Notes: a model not told the origin generated them from the sequence alone. A stretch of DNA of 64,000 bases from Cordylochernes scorpioides (GCA_030710605.1 CP092886.1:160068000-160131999); one strand, 5' to 3'. Counted from the first letter of the stretch, positions 1 to 9,735 are shown. A program made the numbers and translations.

Positions 1-1
1 A

Positions 2-151
2 GGATACGCTCGGTGAAATTCGTTGATAAGTCGCCACTTTATATACCAGTGGCCTCCAATATCACCAGACTTGACGCCTTACAATTTCGGTTATGGGCGT
101 ACATTAAGTCGCGTTTTTATCGATGCCGGCCTACCAGATTGGCCATGTTGA
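2..151 (+). pseudogene. Mariner/Tc1-superfamily transposase C-terminal remnant
   Basis: Frame 2 reads QWPPISPDLTPYNFGYG at about 47-97, which is the conserved W-P-P-x-S-P-D-L-x-P block just before the last catalytic acid of mariner/Tc1-superfamily transposases. The frame carries an in-frame stop at 14-16 and stops again at 149-151, and the position expected to hold the final D/E has N (YNF). The 5' part of the gene lies outside the window or is lost. The enzyme would have cut and pasted DNA at TA sites; this copy cannot. It may belong with the terminal-repeat-like end at 1347-1373, but about 1.2 kb separates them, so that link is uncertain. Confidence 0.6.
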
Positions 152-1346
152 AGGCTTCTATCAGATCCCACGTTTTATAAATTTCAACTATTTAATTGTG
201 ACTATTCTGTCATCTATCGTCTGCAGGCGGTGTATGAGAATGAAGGGCGCCAAATTGAGCAAGGATTGTGACCTAATACAAGAGAGAAGTCAGTTACCTC
301 ATGTGTTATATTTTGCAGCTCTTTGTTTTGGGTTATGGGAATAATAAATGCTGTCCTCACATCTTGACTCTTTTTTTTCTGTGAACAGTATTTTTTTTTG
401 TTTGTCATTTTCCCACATCTTATATTATGTCGTGCAGGCCAAAGTGTTATAACTTCTCGAATAACACTGGTATACACTATTTTAACTCTTATGTTTAGTT
501 TATCGCTTTTCGCTCATTAGAAGAAGTAGCATAAGGAATATTCTCTGTATCCCCCCCTACTTTAGAAATTTTGCGCAAAAAATAATACAAAATGATTTTG
601 CTACCACGTTTTTCAACGCAAAAGGTCGATTTAAAAATGATTTTTTTAGGGGATACATTTTCAAAATTATGTACAGTATAATAAACAATGATAACATTTG
701 ACAAACCCATAGGATATTTGGCATAAAGTACGACAAATATATTTTGTCACTCCCCTCTATATTTCATCTTTGGATCATGACAAATATCCAGTTAAATAGT
801 CAAGTGTCGCCAATTAGTCAAGAAACTATACATTCCTTATAGCACGAAATCCTATTAGTAGTGCCATCATAATTTTTGGTACTATATTAACATTTCAAAA
901 ATCGTGTATTGATATCAGTAGTTATTTTCAAACATTCAATCTATTTCACAAAACTCCATCTAAAATATAAATATTTTTTGCTACATGTTTTAATTTGCAT
1001 ATACCTATTTTACACATCTCAGATTGTATTTAAAAATCATTAACCGTTTCTTCTAACTTTTGGCGAAATGGTGTTTTATTAATTTATCATTTGATATTAT
1101 TTGGGTTCTTTCCTGGTATTCAAAAAGGAAAAATACGTGTCGTTCAGTTATATTTTTCAATTTATCAAACAATTTGGCCGCTGAATAGCTGATTCTAGTA
1201 GAGCGCCATCTAGCGAATAAAGTTGTAACTAATATCAATTTCGAATTTTTCATTATTTGCCATAAAAAATCCCATTGCATCCTGAACACAATGGTGTTTA
1301 CCGCATTGCTCTAGCGCAAATATTCGCGGAGTTATTAATTTTTAAA
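152..1346. other. Unassigned AT-rich stretch
   Basis: No frame here resembles a known protein; open frames of 70-90 codons on the minus strand (214-477, 495-710, 1053-1289) have low-complexity composition and no splice context. It could be the decayed 3' non-coding part of the transposon whose transposase end lies at the left edge. Confidence 0.5.
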
Positions 1347-1373
1347 GTTGTGCGGGACTTTTGGATCACCCTG
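1347..1373 (-). repeat. Terminal-inverted-repeat-like end
   Basis: Reading the minus strand, the segment begins TACAGGGTGATCC and continues AAAAGTCCCGCAC. An AGGGTG-x-TCCAAAAGT-type end is typical of mariner-superfamily transposon termini. The partner end is not visible; it would lie left of the window if this closes the transposon remnant at the left edge. Confidence 0.4.
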
Positions 1374-1976
1374 TATATAAAAGTCAGTGTATGTATGTAT
1401 GTTTATGTGTATATTTGTCGGTTATACCCGTCCACAATACGTAACTAATCTGGCTGAAATTTTAACAGTATATAGAGTTGAATCTGGAAAAACTTTAAAG
1501 CGAATTTTCAGGCTTCTGTCTCGAATATTCTTGGAGTTATTAACAAATTATTAACAATTTTTTTCCTATTTCACTCTCAACCAGCGCCTCACTGCGGTAA
1601 CTGCGAGAACTAAAGTTGGGGAAGGATGGACCACGTGGGGCGACGGGGGATTGGTGGAGTCGGACGTTCACAAGAGTGACGACCTTGAGTGACGTAATGA
1701 CGGCGTAGGGACAAGAAATCACTTGCTATCATTTTATATATAATCAAATTTAAAATACTTGTATATTCAAATAAAAAATCAAAATAATAAAATTTTCAAA
1801 TATCGTTGTGAAAATTAACATTTTAATTTTTATATTTTAAAAACACACAAAGTTTGGAGCGGGACGTTTCACAAGAGTGACATCCACGGCGTCAATTTAT
1901 AATTGTAACGAATTGTATCTGAATAAAAACATTTAATCGATTTAAACCCGGGCGTTGCCCGGGTCATTCGGCTAGT
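1374..1976 (-). repeat. Hairpin-headed dispersed repeat, copy 1
   Basis: On the minus strand the repeat starts ACTAGCCGAATGACCCGGGC and forms a perfect 7-bp hairpin (CCCGGGC, loop AAC, GCCCGGG; plus-strand 1947-1963). A block containing GATGTCACTCTTGTGAAACG follows and is shared with the copies at 13761 and 33289. The other end is a CATACATACATAC-rich tract next to TATATA. It has no coding capacity. Such hairpin-capped non-autonomous repeats are common in invertebrates; whether they belong to Helitron/Helentron, Penelope or another class is not settled here. Confidence 0.6.
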
Positions 1977-2102
1977 AATTTAATAAAATCAATAAAGTAT
2001 CTAGAGCTAAGTTTCTTGTACAATTTTACTTCTCTAGCTTTCGGCCTAACACGCTCTTCAACAGGAGCAAATAGGAGTATAACTTCTAGATTTATAGTTA
2101 TA
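1977..2102. other. Short spacer
   Basis: AT-rich spacer between two oppositely oriented hairpin-headed repeats; nothing else is seen. Confidence 0.4.
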
Positions 2103-2862
2103 CTAGCGGATGTGCCCGGCTTCGCCCGGGTTTTACCCGAGTGAATGTTTGTCTAACGAACATTTGTTAAAACAATTCTCTATAAACTTATAAAACGTAC
2201 TCGGCTTCGCCCGGGGTTTTACCCGAGTAAAGGTTTGTCTAGCGAACATTTGTTAAAACAATTCTCTAAAAACTTATTTAAAAAAAAAAGATATATTTTG
2301 ATAATTTGAAACTCGTAAATTTGAATCTCTCGATAAAGTGAACATTTTTTCCCGGTCCCTGTGTGCCGTGTCATCCTGAATTTTGTCTTTCCTAATTTTC
2401 TACATTAGAAAATCATAGTTTTATCTAGTGAACATTTTTTCCTGGTCCCTTGAAAAATACTCGATAAGTTGAATAAAATCAATATTAATTGGTTCCCTCG
2501 GTAATTGAAAGTTAAAGGAATAGTATCTTCGCCTTGGAATTGTATCATTATTCTGGTCTCAAATAAATTGCCGTGTCATCCTGAGATAATCTTACTTTTG
2601 ATAAATAATATTTAAGATAACAAACTTAGTGATAAGAAAACTTGTTATCATCGTCACAATGGGGGCGCTGCTTGCGAGTTAAATCTACAAATCTGCAAAT
2701 AACTCTAAGGATATTCAAGATATTCATGAAATTATTTTTCAAAAACCTTCCCGGTGATATACCTAATAATATCCCAAATTTCCACGGCGATTGGATGTAT
2801 GGTTTTTGAATCTATAGAGTACAGACAGACAGACATTCAATTTTATATATATAGATTTACTC
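2103..2862 (+). repeat. Hairpin-headed dispersed repeat, copy 2
   Basis: Starts ACTAGCGGATGTGCCCGGC with an imperfect CCCGGC-TTC-GCCCGGG hairpin. The first ~85 bp (2112-2190) are repeated almost exactly at 2198-2277, so the head is duplicated in tandem. The repeat ends with ACAGACAGACAGACATTC followed by TATATATATAGATT, a common terminal signature in invertebrate non-autonomous repeats. The 32-bp minisatellite begins directly at this end, as in other copies where a minisatellite adjoins or fills the element. Confidence 0.55.
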
Positions 2863-3594
2863 TTCATTGTTGGCTTTTTATCTTACATCAATTCTTCATT
2901 GTTGGCTTTTTATATTACATTTACTATTCATTGTTGGCTTTTTATCTTACATTCACTCTTCATTGTTGGCTTTTTATCTTACATTCATTCTTCATTGTTG
3001 GCTTTTTATATTACATTCACTCTTCATTGTTGGCATTTTATCTTACATTCATTCTTCATTGTTGGCTTTTTATATTACATTTACTCTTCATTGTTGGCTT
3101 TTTATCTTACATTCACTCTTCATTGTTAGCTTTTTATATTATATTTACTCTTCATTGTTGGCTTTTTATCTTACATTTATTCTTCATTGTTGGCTTTTTA
3201 TATTACATTTACTCTTCATTGTTGACTTTTTATCTTACATTCATTCTTCATTGTTGGCTTTTTATATCATATTTACTCTTCATTGTTGGCTTTTTATCTT
3301 ACATTCATTCTTCATTGTTGGCTTTTATATTATATTTACTCTTCATTGTTGGCTTTTTATCTTACATTTATTCTTCATTGTTGGCTTTTTATATTATATT
3401 TACTCTTCATTGTTGGCTTTTTATCTTACATTTATTTTTCATTGTTGGCTTTTATATTACATTTACTCTTTATTGTTGGCTTTTTATCTTACATTCATTC
3501 TTCATTGTTGGCTTTTTATATCATATTTACTCTTCATTGTTGGCTTTTTTATCTTACATTCATTCTTCATTGTTGGCTTTTTATATTATATTCT
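2857..3594 (+). repeat. 32-bp minisatellite, block 1
   Basis: About 23 tandem copies of a 32-bp unit with the core TTCATTGTTGGCTTTTTAT followed by alternating CTTACATTCA / ATTACATTTA variants. Because 32 is not a multiple of 3 and the unit has no stop codon, all three plus frames stay open for 75-280 codons (rich in Leu, Phe, Ile and His); these are artefacts. No spacers are present, so this is not CRISPR. Confidence 0.95.
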
Positions 3595-3664
3595 GACCAA
3601 AATCTATCTGTGAACTTCACACAGTGAACTTCACACAGACAGAATAAGGCAATTATATAAGTAG
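3595..3664 (+). other. Linker between minisatellite blocks
   Basis: Contains a duplicated GTGAACTTCACACAG and then AGAATAAGGCAATTATATAA GTAG. The same AATAAGGCAATTATATAAGT stretch closes the 73-bp satellite element near 5425-5450, which ties the two satellite-bearing elements to one repeat family. Confidence 0.5.
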
Positions 3665-3952
3665 TTTTACTCTTCTTTGTTGGCTTTTTATCTTACATTC
3701 ATTCTTCATTGTTGGCTTTTTATATTACATTTACTATTCATTGTTGGCTTTTTATCTTACATTCACTCTTCATTGTTGGCTTTTTATCTTACATTCATTC
3801 TTCATTGTTGGCTTTTTATATTACATTCACTCTTCATTGTTGGCTTTTTATCTTACATTCATTCTTCATTGTTGGCTTTTTATATTACATTTACTCTTCA
3901 TTGTTGGCTTTTTATCTTACATTCACTCTTCATTGTTGGCTTTTTATATTTT
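3665..3952 (+). repeat. 32-bp minisatellite, block 2 (duplicate of block 1 start)
   Basis: Nine units that follow the same order of variants as the first nine units of block 1, including the rare ACTATTCATTG variant in the third unit. This indicates duplication of a ~290-bp segment rather than independent growth of the array. Confidence 0.9.
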
Positions 3953-4240
3953 ATTTTTAGATTGAGATTATTAGCTAGTATGTAAAAAAATTAACTCTGT
4001 TGAAATTTAATTTTGTATTTATATATAAATAAAATTAACTCTGTTGATTTTTTTTGTATTTAATCGATAACAGCGAAGTTACGCATGTTAAAGTTAGGAA
4101 AAATATTTTGATGTTAAGCAAAACCTGCTCCATCTCGTTTTACATAAATGTTGAAAATTTGGTCGAAATTGATGCATTGTAACGAAAGTTTTTAGCGAAC
4201 ACCACTTATGAAATTTCCATTTTATTAATATAGATATATA
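3953..4240. other. Unassigned AT-rich stretch
   Basis: AT-rich; a short AAATTAACTCTGTTGA motif occurs twice (about 3988 and 4029). Nothing else is recognised. Confidence 0.4.
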
Positions 4241-4643
4241 TTAAAAATAAAAATAGCATATCCTGACCAGGAGCACATGTGCTTTACAGAAGGCAGAGCA
4301 CCATCTGGTGAAACAGAAATCAACTAATCATTGATTTAGCCTGTTCCCTGATATTTAGCCAACCCAAGTTTGGCCTTAAATACCCATTTCTTGGTTTCTC
4401 AAGAAGTGACTGGGACCAAAATTCTTTTTGGTCTCAGTGATACAGCCTACTCCACGCTGACGAGCGCCAACAGCGCGAAACGCGTTCGTGGATGGATTTT
4501 CTTGATTTATCAAGAAATTAGGTTGGCCAAATATCAGGGAACAGGCTAAATCAATGATTAGTTGATTTCTGTTCCACCAGATGGCGCTCTGCCTTCTGAA
4601 AAGCACATGTGCTCCTTTACAGAATATGACTTTTTTATTTTTA
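4241..4643 (+). mobile_element. Hammerhead-bearing foldback element, family A copy 1
   Basis: Two inverted arms of ~125 bp (4241-4366 and 4520-4643) are ~93% complementary and enclose a 153-bp loop that carries a hammerhead ribozyme (4452-4491). Shared landmarks are AGCACATGTGCT, an ATCTGGTG/GATGGCGC segment and TTGGCCAAATATCAGG. The same sequence, without the left inverted arm, recurs at 5521-5893. Terminal repeats of Penelope-like retroelements are known to carry hammerheads and to occur as tandem or partly inverted copies, so a Penelope-like or retrozyme origin is inferred. No protein is encoded. Confidence 0.8.
4452..4491 (+). ncRNA. Hammerhead ribozyme, type I (family A)
   Basis: All core parts are present in order. 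Stem I is CCACG (4452-4456) paired with CGTGG (4487-4491), extendable by one T-A pair. The conserved box CTGACGA is at 4457-4463. Stem II is GCGC-CAACA-GCGC, four perfect pairs. GAAA follows, then a minimal stem III made from ACGCGT, then the cleavage triplet GTT. Predicted self-cleavage lies between 4486 and 4487. Stem III is too short to be a stable hairpin in a monomer. Known hammerheads of this kind work as dimers through the self-complementary ACGCGU, which fits their use in tandem transcripts. Confidence 0.85.
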
Positions 4644-5452
4644 ACTAGACGAATGGCCCGGGCAACGCCCGGGTTTTCCCCGAGTGCGAATATATTTTAA
4701 AAACGTTGTCTTGGGTGGTCGCTATAGACAGGGTGGTCTGTATAGACAGGTGTATGTATCACACAGCTGATAACAGGGTTGTCTAGAGTGGCCGCTATAG
4801 ACAGGGTGGTCTGTATAGACAGGTGCATGTATCACACTGCTGATAACAGGGTTGCCTAAAGTGACCGCTATAGACAGGGTGGTCTGTATAGACAGGTGAA
4901 TGTAACACACTGATGATAACAGTGTTGCCTAAAGTGACCGCTATAGACAGGGTGGCCTGTATAGACAGGTGGATGTATCACACAGCTGATAACAGGGTTG
5001 TCTAGAGTGGCCGCTATAGACAGGTGTATGTATCACACAGCTGATAACAGGGTTTTCTAGAATGGCCGCTATATACAGGGTGGTCTGTAAAGACAGGTGG
5101 ATGTATCACACAGCTGATAACAGGGTTGTCTAGAGTGGTCGCTATAGGCAGGGTGGTCAGTGGTCGCAAAAGACAGGGTGGTCTGTATAGACAGGTGAAT
5201 GTAACACACTAATCATAACAGGGTTGCCTAAGGTGACCGCTATAGGCAGGGTGGTCTGTATAGACAGGTGGATGTATCACACAGCTGATAACAGGGTTGT
5301 CTAGAGTGGCCGCTATAGACAGGTGTATGTATCACACAGCTGATAACAGGGTTGTCTAGAGGGGGGCAGGGAGGACACATGTTCGCCGGCGGCAGCCAAT
5401 GGGCGCGCATTCTATCCGTGAGCTTCAGAATAAGGCAATTATATAAGTAGAT
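4644..5452 (+). repeat. Hairpin-headed repeat, copy 3, filled by a 73-bp satellite
   Basis: Begins ACTAGACGAATGGCCCGGGC with the perfect hairpin CCCGGGC-AAC-GCCCGGG at 4657-4673, directly abutting the right arm of the hammerhead foldback. It ends near AATAAGGCAATTATATAAGT AGAT (about 5428-5452). Almost all of the interior is a 73-bp tandem repeat. Head, minisatellite core and A/T-rich tail match the general plan of invertebrate non-autonomous elements with internal minisatellites; the class is not proven. Confidence 0.55.
4705..5362 (+). repeat. 73-bp tandem repeat
   Basis: Units begin GGGTGGTCTGTATAGACAGG at 4731, 4804, 4877 and 4950, an exact 73-bp period; later units are shortened by internal deletions (about 9 copies). 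Each unit has TATAGACAG twice and CACACAGCTGATAACAGGGT. Minus-strand frames of 60-75 codons here are repeat artefacts. Confidence 0.92.
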
Positions 5453-5520
5453 ATCTCTCAACACCTGACCTTTTTATTTATTTTTATTTTTTTTTCTATT
5501 GTTTTTTCATATATATATAT

Positions 5521-5893
5521 GTGCTCTTGGTCAGGATATGCCATTTTTAATATTGATTTCAACACCTGATATTTTTATCTTTCGTTTTTTAATGTGCTAA
5601 GCGTATTTACGCAAGTTTGGCCTTAAATACCCATTTCTTGGTTTTTCAGGAAGCCACTGGGACCAAAAAATCTTTTTTTGGTCGCAGTGGTACAGCCTAC
5701 TCTACGCTGACGAGCGCCAAAAAGCGCCAAACGCGTTCGTGGATGGCTTTTCTTGATTTATCAAGAAATTGGGTTGGCCAAATATCAGGGAACAGGCTAA
5801 ATCAATGTTTAGTTGATTTTTGTTCCACCAGATGGCGCTCTGCCTTCTGTAAAGCACATGTGCTCTTGGTCAGGATATGCCATTTTTAATATA
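5521..5893 (+). mobile_element. Hammerhead element, family A copy 2 (339-bp tandem arrangement)
   Basis: The stretch GTGCTCTTGGTCAGGATATG starts at 5521 and again at 5860, so one full unit of 339 bp is followed by the first ~34 bp of a second unit in direct orientation. The unit holds the same loop and right arm as family A copy 1, with a hammerhead at 5702-5743. This direct tandem is the arrangement expected for Penelope-like terminal repeats or retrozymes, and unlike copy 1 it has no long inverted left arm. Flanking DNA is an (AT)n tract. Confidence 0.75.
5702..5743 (+). ncRNA. Hammerhead ribozyme, family A, probably inactive
   Basis: Same layout as the copy at 4452. CTGACGA and a perfect GCGC-CAAAA-GCGC stem II are kept, but the following box reads CAAAC instead of GAAAC. 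The changed base is the G of the invariant GAAA (G12), which takes part in catalysis. Stem I has one weakened pair (TCTACG against CGTGGA). Self-cleavage is therefore predicted to be lost. Confidence 0.75.
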
Positions 5894-5908
5894 TATATAT
5901 ATAATTTA

Positions 5909-5998
5909 AAAAACATGGACTATTTCTTTCAAGAAGTGTTTACCAAAATACGCGCGTATATTTGTAAACACTTCTTGTAAGAAAATTGTCCATGTTTT
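5909..5998. repeat. Short foldback
   Basis: Arms at 5909-5943 and 5964-5998 (AAAACATGGAC ... GTCCATGTTTT, with AAGAAGTGTTTAC inside) enclose a ~20-bp loop with TACGCGCGTA. A similar loop motif (ACGCTGCGCGCGT) is present near 48058, again just before an AAGCCCGTTGAA segment, so the hairpin and the following segment are parts of one repeat family. Confidence 0.7.
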
Positions 5999-6090
5999 AA
6001 TTAAGCCCGTTGAAAAGAGATTATGCCCGGCCATTTGATAGTTTAATTTTTTTAAAAGAAGTTCATTGTGAGAAATATTTGTAGTTTTTA
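5999..6090 (+). repeat. 'CCCGTTGAA' repeat, single arm
   Basis: Contains AAGCCCGTTGAAAAGAG and, downstream, TTCATTGTGAGAAATATTTG. The same pairing occurs as inverted arms at 7548-8079 and as a single arm at 48110-48200. Confidence 0.55.
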
Positions 6091-6805
6091 AATAGGTAAT
6101 TTTAATTAAATTTCTATCTCATTTGTTGTGACAAAGCTTCTTATTTTATTTCATTTAATTTTAATAAAATCTGCGCTTTATTTCGTGAAAATAATGATAT
6201 TTTTATTTTGTTTAAAATTATAATGAACATCTCTATTTTGTGAGAAAAAGAGCTCTTTTATTAATTCGTTTAATTGTAATAAAATTTCTATTTAAATGTT
6301 AATAAGAAATGTTTCTATGTTATAATTAAACAAAATAAAAAAAATAACATTTTTTAATCACCAAAATGAAAAGATATTTTATTACTAATAAATAAAATTA
6401 AAAAGAACCCTTTTTTTTATCACTAAATGAAATGCATTATTCATTACAATGGAACGAAATTAGCAAGAGAAACATTGTTTATCACTAAATGTGAAATACA
6501 TTTTATTTAAAAATAGGACTGACAAAGGACGAAAGCTTGAAAATAAAAGGTGTCACAAGAAACTTCAGAGCCCTGGAAACATTATTAATTTTATTATATT
6601 TTCCTTATTCTTTAACCCCATTTTTAAAATTCTCTTTCATTATAATTAAATCAAATTAAAATAAAAACTTTTCCAAAAGAATGGAATAGATATTTTATCA
6701 CAATAAAACGAAATTGAATAGAATACCTTTGTATCACTATTTGAAAACGAATTCAATAAAATTAAGTGTGTGTGTGAAATTAAAAAATAAATCCGAAATA
6801 TATTT
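6091..6805. other. Unassigned AT-rich stretch
   Basis: Very AT-rich with many near-repeats of AATTAAA/TTATTTTA type and no usable frame. Nothing is recognised. Confidence 0.5.
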
Positions 6806-7158
6806 ATCTATATATATAAAAATCAATGTTTGTATGTTTGTGTATGTTCGGTATACAAATTCGTAGTAGTTCACTAATTCAAACCAAAATTTCCATACAG
6901 AGGTAAAAAAATACGGGGAAGACGATAGGCTATTTTAAAAAATATATAAATCAAGTATTAAAACTATATATTCAAATTATTCTACTTAGCCCACGAACAG
7001 CGCCCTCTATCAAAGATTAGATTAAATTATGCTGATGCAAACAAATAGATAATGCTAATAACAAACAATTATTAAAAAAATCTTATCTAAATATATATCA
7101 CTCGGGTAGATATGCACACGGGTCAATCCCGGGGCGAAGCCCGGGTCACCCGTCTAGT
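6806..7158 (-). repeat. Hairpin-headed dispersed repeat, copy 4
   Basis: On the minus strand it begins ACTAGACGGGTGACCCGGGC with a CCCGGGC-TTC-GCCCCGGG hairpin. It ends with the block containing GCCTATCGTCTTCCCCGTAT and GAATTAGTGAACTACTACGA, then CATACAAACATTGA and TATATATAGATA. The last ~130 bp match the 3' end of the copy at 13761. Confidence 0.6.
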
Positions 7159-7547
7159 AATTCGCCTCTCCCGTCAAAATAGACGTAAAAACTAGGTCTC
7201 TAGGTGAACGCTTTTCAGTTTACCAAAGCTGGTGTTGTGGGTTTTTCACCGACCCGAGGCCGCTAGTTTGTGGCGACGGTCAATAGATGGCGTCAAGTTT
7301 TGACGTTTATGTTGACGGGAGGGGCGACCTTTGTCTTCATATATATAATTATTATTATTAAACGAATTTAAAAAGAACCATTTTAAATTAAAAATAAACT
7401 TATTGTGAGAAAATATTTGTAGTTTTAAACACAATTTAATAAACATCATTTTTTTTCTAAAGAAACTCAATTTACTTAATCTTCCTAAGCACACACACGA
7501 ATATATAATTTATATATTCAATTGCCATATATATCGATTAAAAAAAA
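7159..7547. other. Unassigned stretch with repeat fragments
   Basis: Contains a further TTGTGAGAAAATATTTGTAG fragment of the 'CCCGTTGAA' repeat family near 7395. No gene is seen. Confidence 0.4.
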
Positions 7548-8079
7548 AATGTATAAAAAATACAAAATATATTCTCACAATGAGTTTCTTTTTATTTTAA
7601 AATTAGCTTTCAAGAGTGATAATCGCTCTTCAACGGGCTTAATATCGACTATATCTTACAAGGAATATTTACAATGTTTTTTTTATTAAACCCGCTTAGA
7701 TGTTGAATCACCAGAGCATCTTCTTTTAACATGCCCTCTGACTAATCAAATTGTATGTAGATACTTTGAAACATTACCAAATTCTCTTTGTGTATATACT
7801 CTATCTTATAAGAACTTTGTTTAGTTTAGAACTATTTGTACAATAATTTACAAAACACTACTAATCCATCGTGTAAATATTTAATCATATATATGTAAAT
7901 AATACTAGCACAGCACAATAGTCCTTTGGACTTAGTGCTTTTGTGTAACAATAAATAAAATAAAATAAAAATAAATAAATAAAAAAAAAACCGTTGAAAA
8001 AGATCGATTATCGCTTGAAAGCTAATTTTAAAATAAAAAGAGATTCATTGTGAGAAAATATTTTGTATTTTTAAAACGT
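7548..8079. repeat. Foldback of the 'CCCGTTGAA' family, split by a LINE end
   Basis: Left arm 7548-7641 is the reverse complement of right arm 7988-8079; shared words include AGCTAATTTTAAAATAAAAA and CATTGTGAGAA. The arms contain TTGAAGAGCGATTATCRCT-type segments followed by TTGAAAGC, which resemble a degenerate hammerhead (xUGAAGA, hairpin, GAAA) but lack a proper CUGANGA box. A truncated LINE (7693-7990) occupies the loop, which suggests insertion into an older foldback. Confidence 0.65.
7693..7990 (+). pseudogene. LINE 3' end: C-terminal ORF2 fragment plus 3' UTR
   Basis: An open frame 7693-7824 reads ...VESPEHLLLTCPLTNQIV..., the H-x-L-L-x-C-P block found near the C-terminus of many non-LTR retrotransposon ORF2 proteins after the reverse transcriptase. 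It ends at a stop at 7822-7824. About 100 bp later comes CCTTTGGACTTAGTGC, then AATAAATAAAATAAAATAAA, the 3' tail. Everything upstream is missing, as is typical of 5'-truncated LINE insertions. No activity is possible. Confidence 0.65.
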
Positions 8080-8154
8080 TTTTCACAATTTTATCATGAA
8101 TAAAAAAATTGTATATTATAATTATTCATTAAATACTGTATATAAGGCAATAAA

Positions 8155-8470
8155 AACCTCTACTGCCTTACTGTAATGGAAATATATTGGGAAGGTTTTT
8201 GGATCATTAGAGGGGAAGCCTCCCCCGGTTTCAGCAGTTTAATTCACTACACCGTTTATGTCATTCTACTGTCTAAAGTCCATAGTTTGCTTGAATACCA
8301 TATCTAATTTTCCATCCTTCTGTGTCTCAGATATAAGCAGAATCGTCAATACAATATTAGAGCTCTAAAAGCGGTCTGGTGGATTAAATTGACGAAACCG
8401 CTGGGAGAGTTCCCCTCTGATGAGCCAAGTCCTCTTAATATTTTACATCGCAGTAAGGACAGTAGAAGTT
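8155..8470. repeat. Foldback family E, copy 1
   Basis: Arms 8155-8252 and 8370-8470 are inverted copies; each carries CTACTG-CCTTACTG near the outer end, a CTCATCAG/CTGATGAG segment and a CAGCGGTTTCGTCAATT-type segment near the loop. The loop is ~118 bp. The same arms recur at 10120-10270, 39001-39174, 49471-51072 and 52448-52560. No protein is encoded; the group behaves like a foldback-type non-autonomous element. Confidence 0.7.
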
Positions 8471-8564
8471 CATCTGAAAAAGAAACATTGTGCTTAATGG
8501 TTGTATTTCTTATGTACATATAATGTGTGTGAAGAGCATCAAAGATAAAATATGATTAAGAAAA

Positions 8565-8695
8565 ATCACTGGGTTAACGGTCGCCAAGATGGTACAATCG
8601 AGCTCAAGAAAGAGATGGCTGGCGTCGAATCATGTTTGGGATGTAATACGTACAGTGGGCCACAACGTTCGATCGCGAATATAACTATTTATCTA
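8565..8695 (+). pseudogene. LINE 3' terminal fragment
   Basis: Near-identical to 51395-51500: both contain TGGGATGTAATACGTACAGT or its one-base variant and CCACAACGTTCGATCGCGAA. Translated, the end reads DVIRTVGHNVRSRI, the last residues of a LINE ORF2. The frame is broken and only the final ~40 codons remain. Confidence 0.6.
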
Positions 8696-9175
8696 TTATG
8701 AAAATTTATGTTTTTATTCATATATAAAGAGAAACACCATAAAATAAGCGTGTTTAAGTTAAACAAAACAATTTTTTTTCATCCCAATTTCAGCCATATT
8801 TGATAGACCTCCAGAGCAACGAGTTACAGAAGTTTCGCCCAGCAGTCTGGGAACCCAATGAAAGGCTCGGCCAATAAAAAGCTCCGACATCAATCAACGG
8901 TAGCCGACGTTCAATTGGAAACTTCGACGTCAGATACTGCACCTTCTGTTAGTCTTCAAACCTGAGACTTTTTTCTTAGATTCTTTTTTACAACACTTTT
9001 TACATAGGAAACTAGGTGCGCCCTATACATCATAACCCAACATCTTTCTTTATAAAAATGTAATATGTGTATTTTTCAATTGTATGTATTCTCTCTCTTT
9101 TCCCATGTAATGAATGTAGTTTCTACTTTCACAGGTGACATGTATATGTATTCTCTCTTCACAATATGTGATGTA
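8696..9175. other. Unassigned stretch
   Basis: AT-rich with a somewhat GC-richer patch at 8800-8950. No recognisable gene or repeat. Confidence 0.4.
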
Positions 9176-9379
9176 AATTTACGGACAAAACTTAAAGACT
9201 TTTCATGTTTTGTTGTCGCCGGTCGTTTGTATTTTATGAAGGAGACAAAGGCAATTTTTTTCACACGTAGTTATCACGTGTGTCTTCAATAAAGGTCTCT
9301 GTATATCTTTCAGAAAGATTGCATGAATCCCGATATACATACTAAAAGGTACAACTTCCTTGTGTTTTGTCCAGGAGCG
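9176..9379 (+). mobile_element. Tc1/mariner-type MITE, family 'GGACAAAACTT', copy 1
   Basis: A decayed member of the family best seen at 60196-60416. It shares ACGGACAAAACTTAAAGAC at the left, CACGTGTGTCTTCAATAAAG in the middle and AGGTACAACTTCCTT...TTTTGTCCA at the right, with TA at both edges. It is non-coding and would be moved by a transposase supplied in trans. Confidence 0.65.
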
Positions 9380-9529
9380 TATTCACATAAGTTCTTTTAC
9401 TCTCTAATTGCAACATTGTAAACATTATATCGACGCTGAGCAAACAATCGGTTTGATATTCCACTGGTTAAACTCTCTTTATTTCTTAACCAATAATCAC
9501 CTCCATTTATTTTAAAGGACATTTTAAAG

Positions 9530-9735
9530 GAATGAAGATAAACCCAGACATGACTTGATCCTACAGGGACTGCAATAACCGTTACAACTCCCAACTCACT
9601 CTGGACCACACATACCCGGCCATCCTTGCTGCCCTCTATATGGCAGACATCAATCCAGAAGAGGACATCCATACGGACAAGGTACCTCAGTTGGGCGGTA
9701 TTGTGATCAGGGTGCATGGAGCGATCTGATCTGCT
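9530..9735 (+). pseudogene. LINE ORF2 C-terminal fragment
   Basis: The frame from about 9532 reads ...LTLDHTYPAILAALYMADIN... and then ...DKVPQLGGIVIRVHGAI followed by a stop. This is the C-terminal region of a non-LTR retrotransposon polyprotein (a Cys/His-rich segment plus the 'PAILAAL' block). One in-frame stop occurs after ...NPDMT. A better-preserved copy on the other strand lies at 29597-29880. Confidence 0.65.

Noticed and set aside
2754-3985. Long overlapping plus-strand frames (up to 280 codons) rich in Leu, Phe, Ile and His
   Set aside because: They are translations of the 32-bp minisatellite, which has no stop codon and, because 32 is not divisible by 3, stays open in all three frames.
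8370-8420. Type II hammerhead formed by GAAAC...CTGATGAG in foldback family E
   Set aside because: Only five bases separate the possible cleavage triplet from CTGATGAG, too few to form stem I, and the outer bases do not form stem II.
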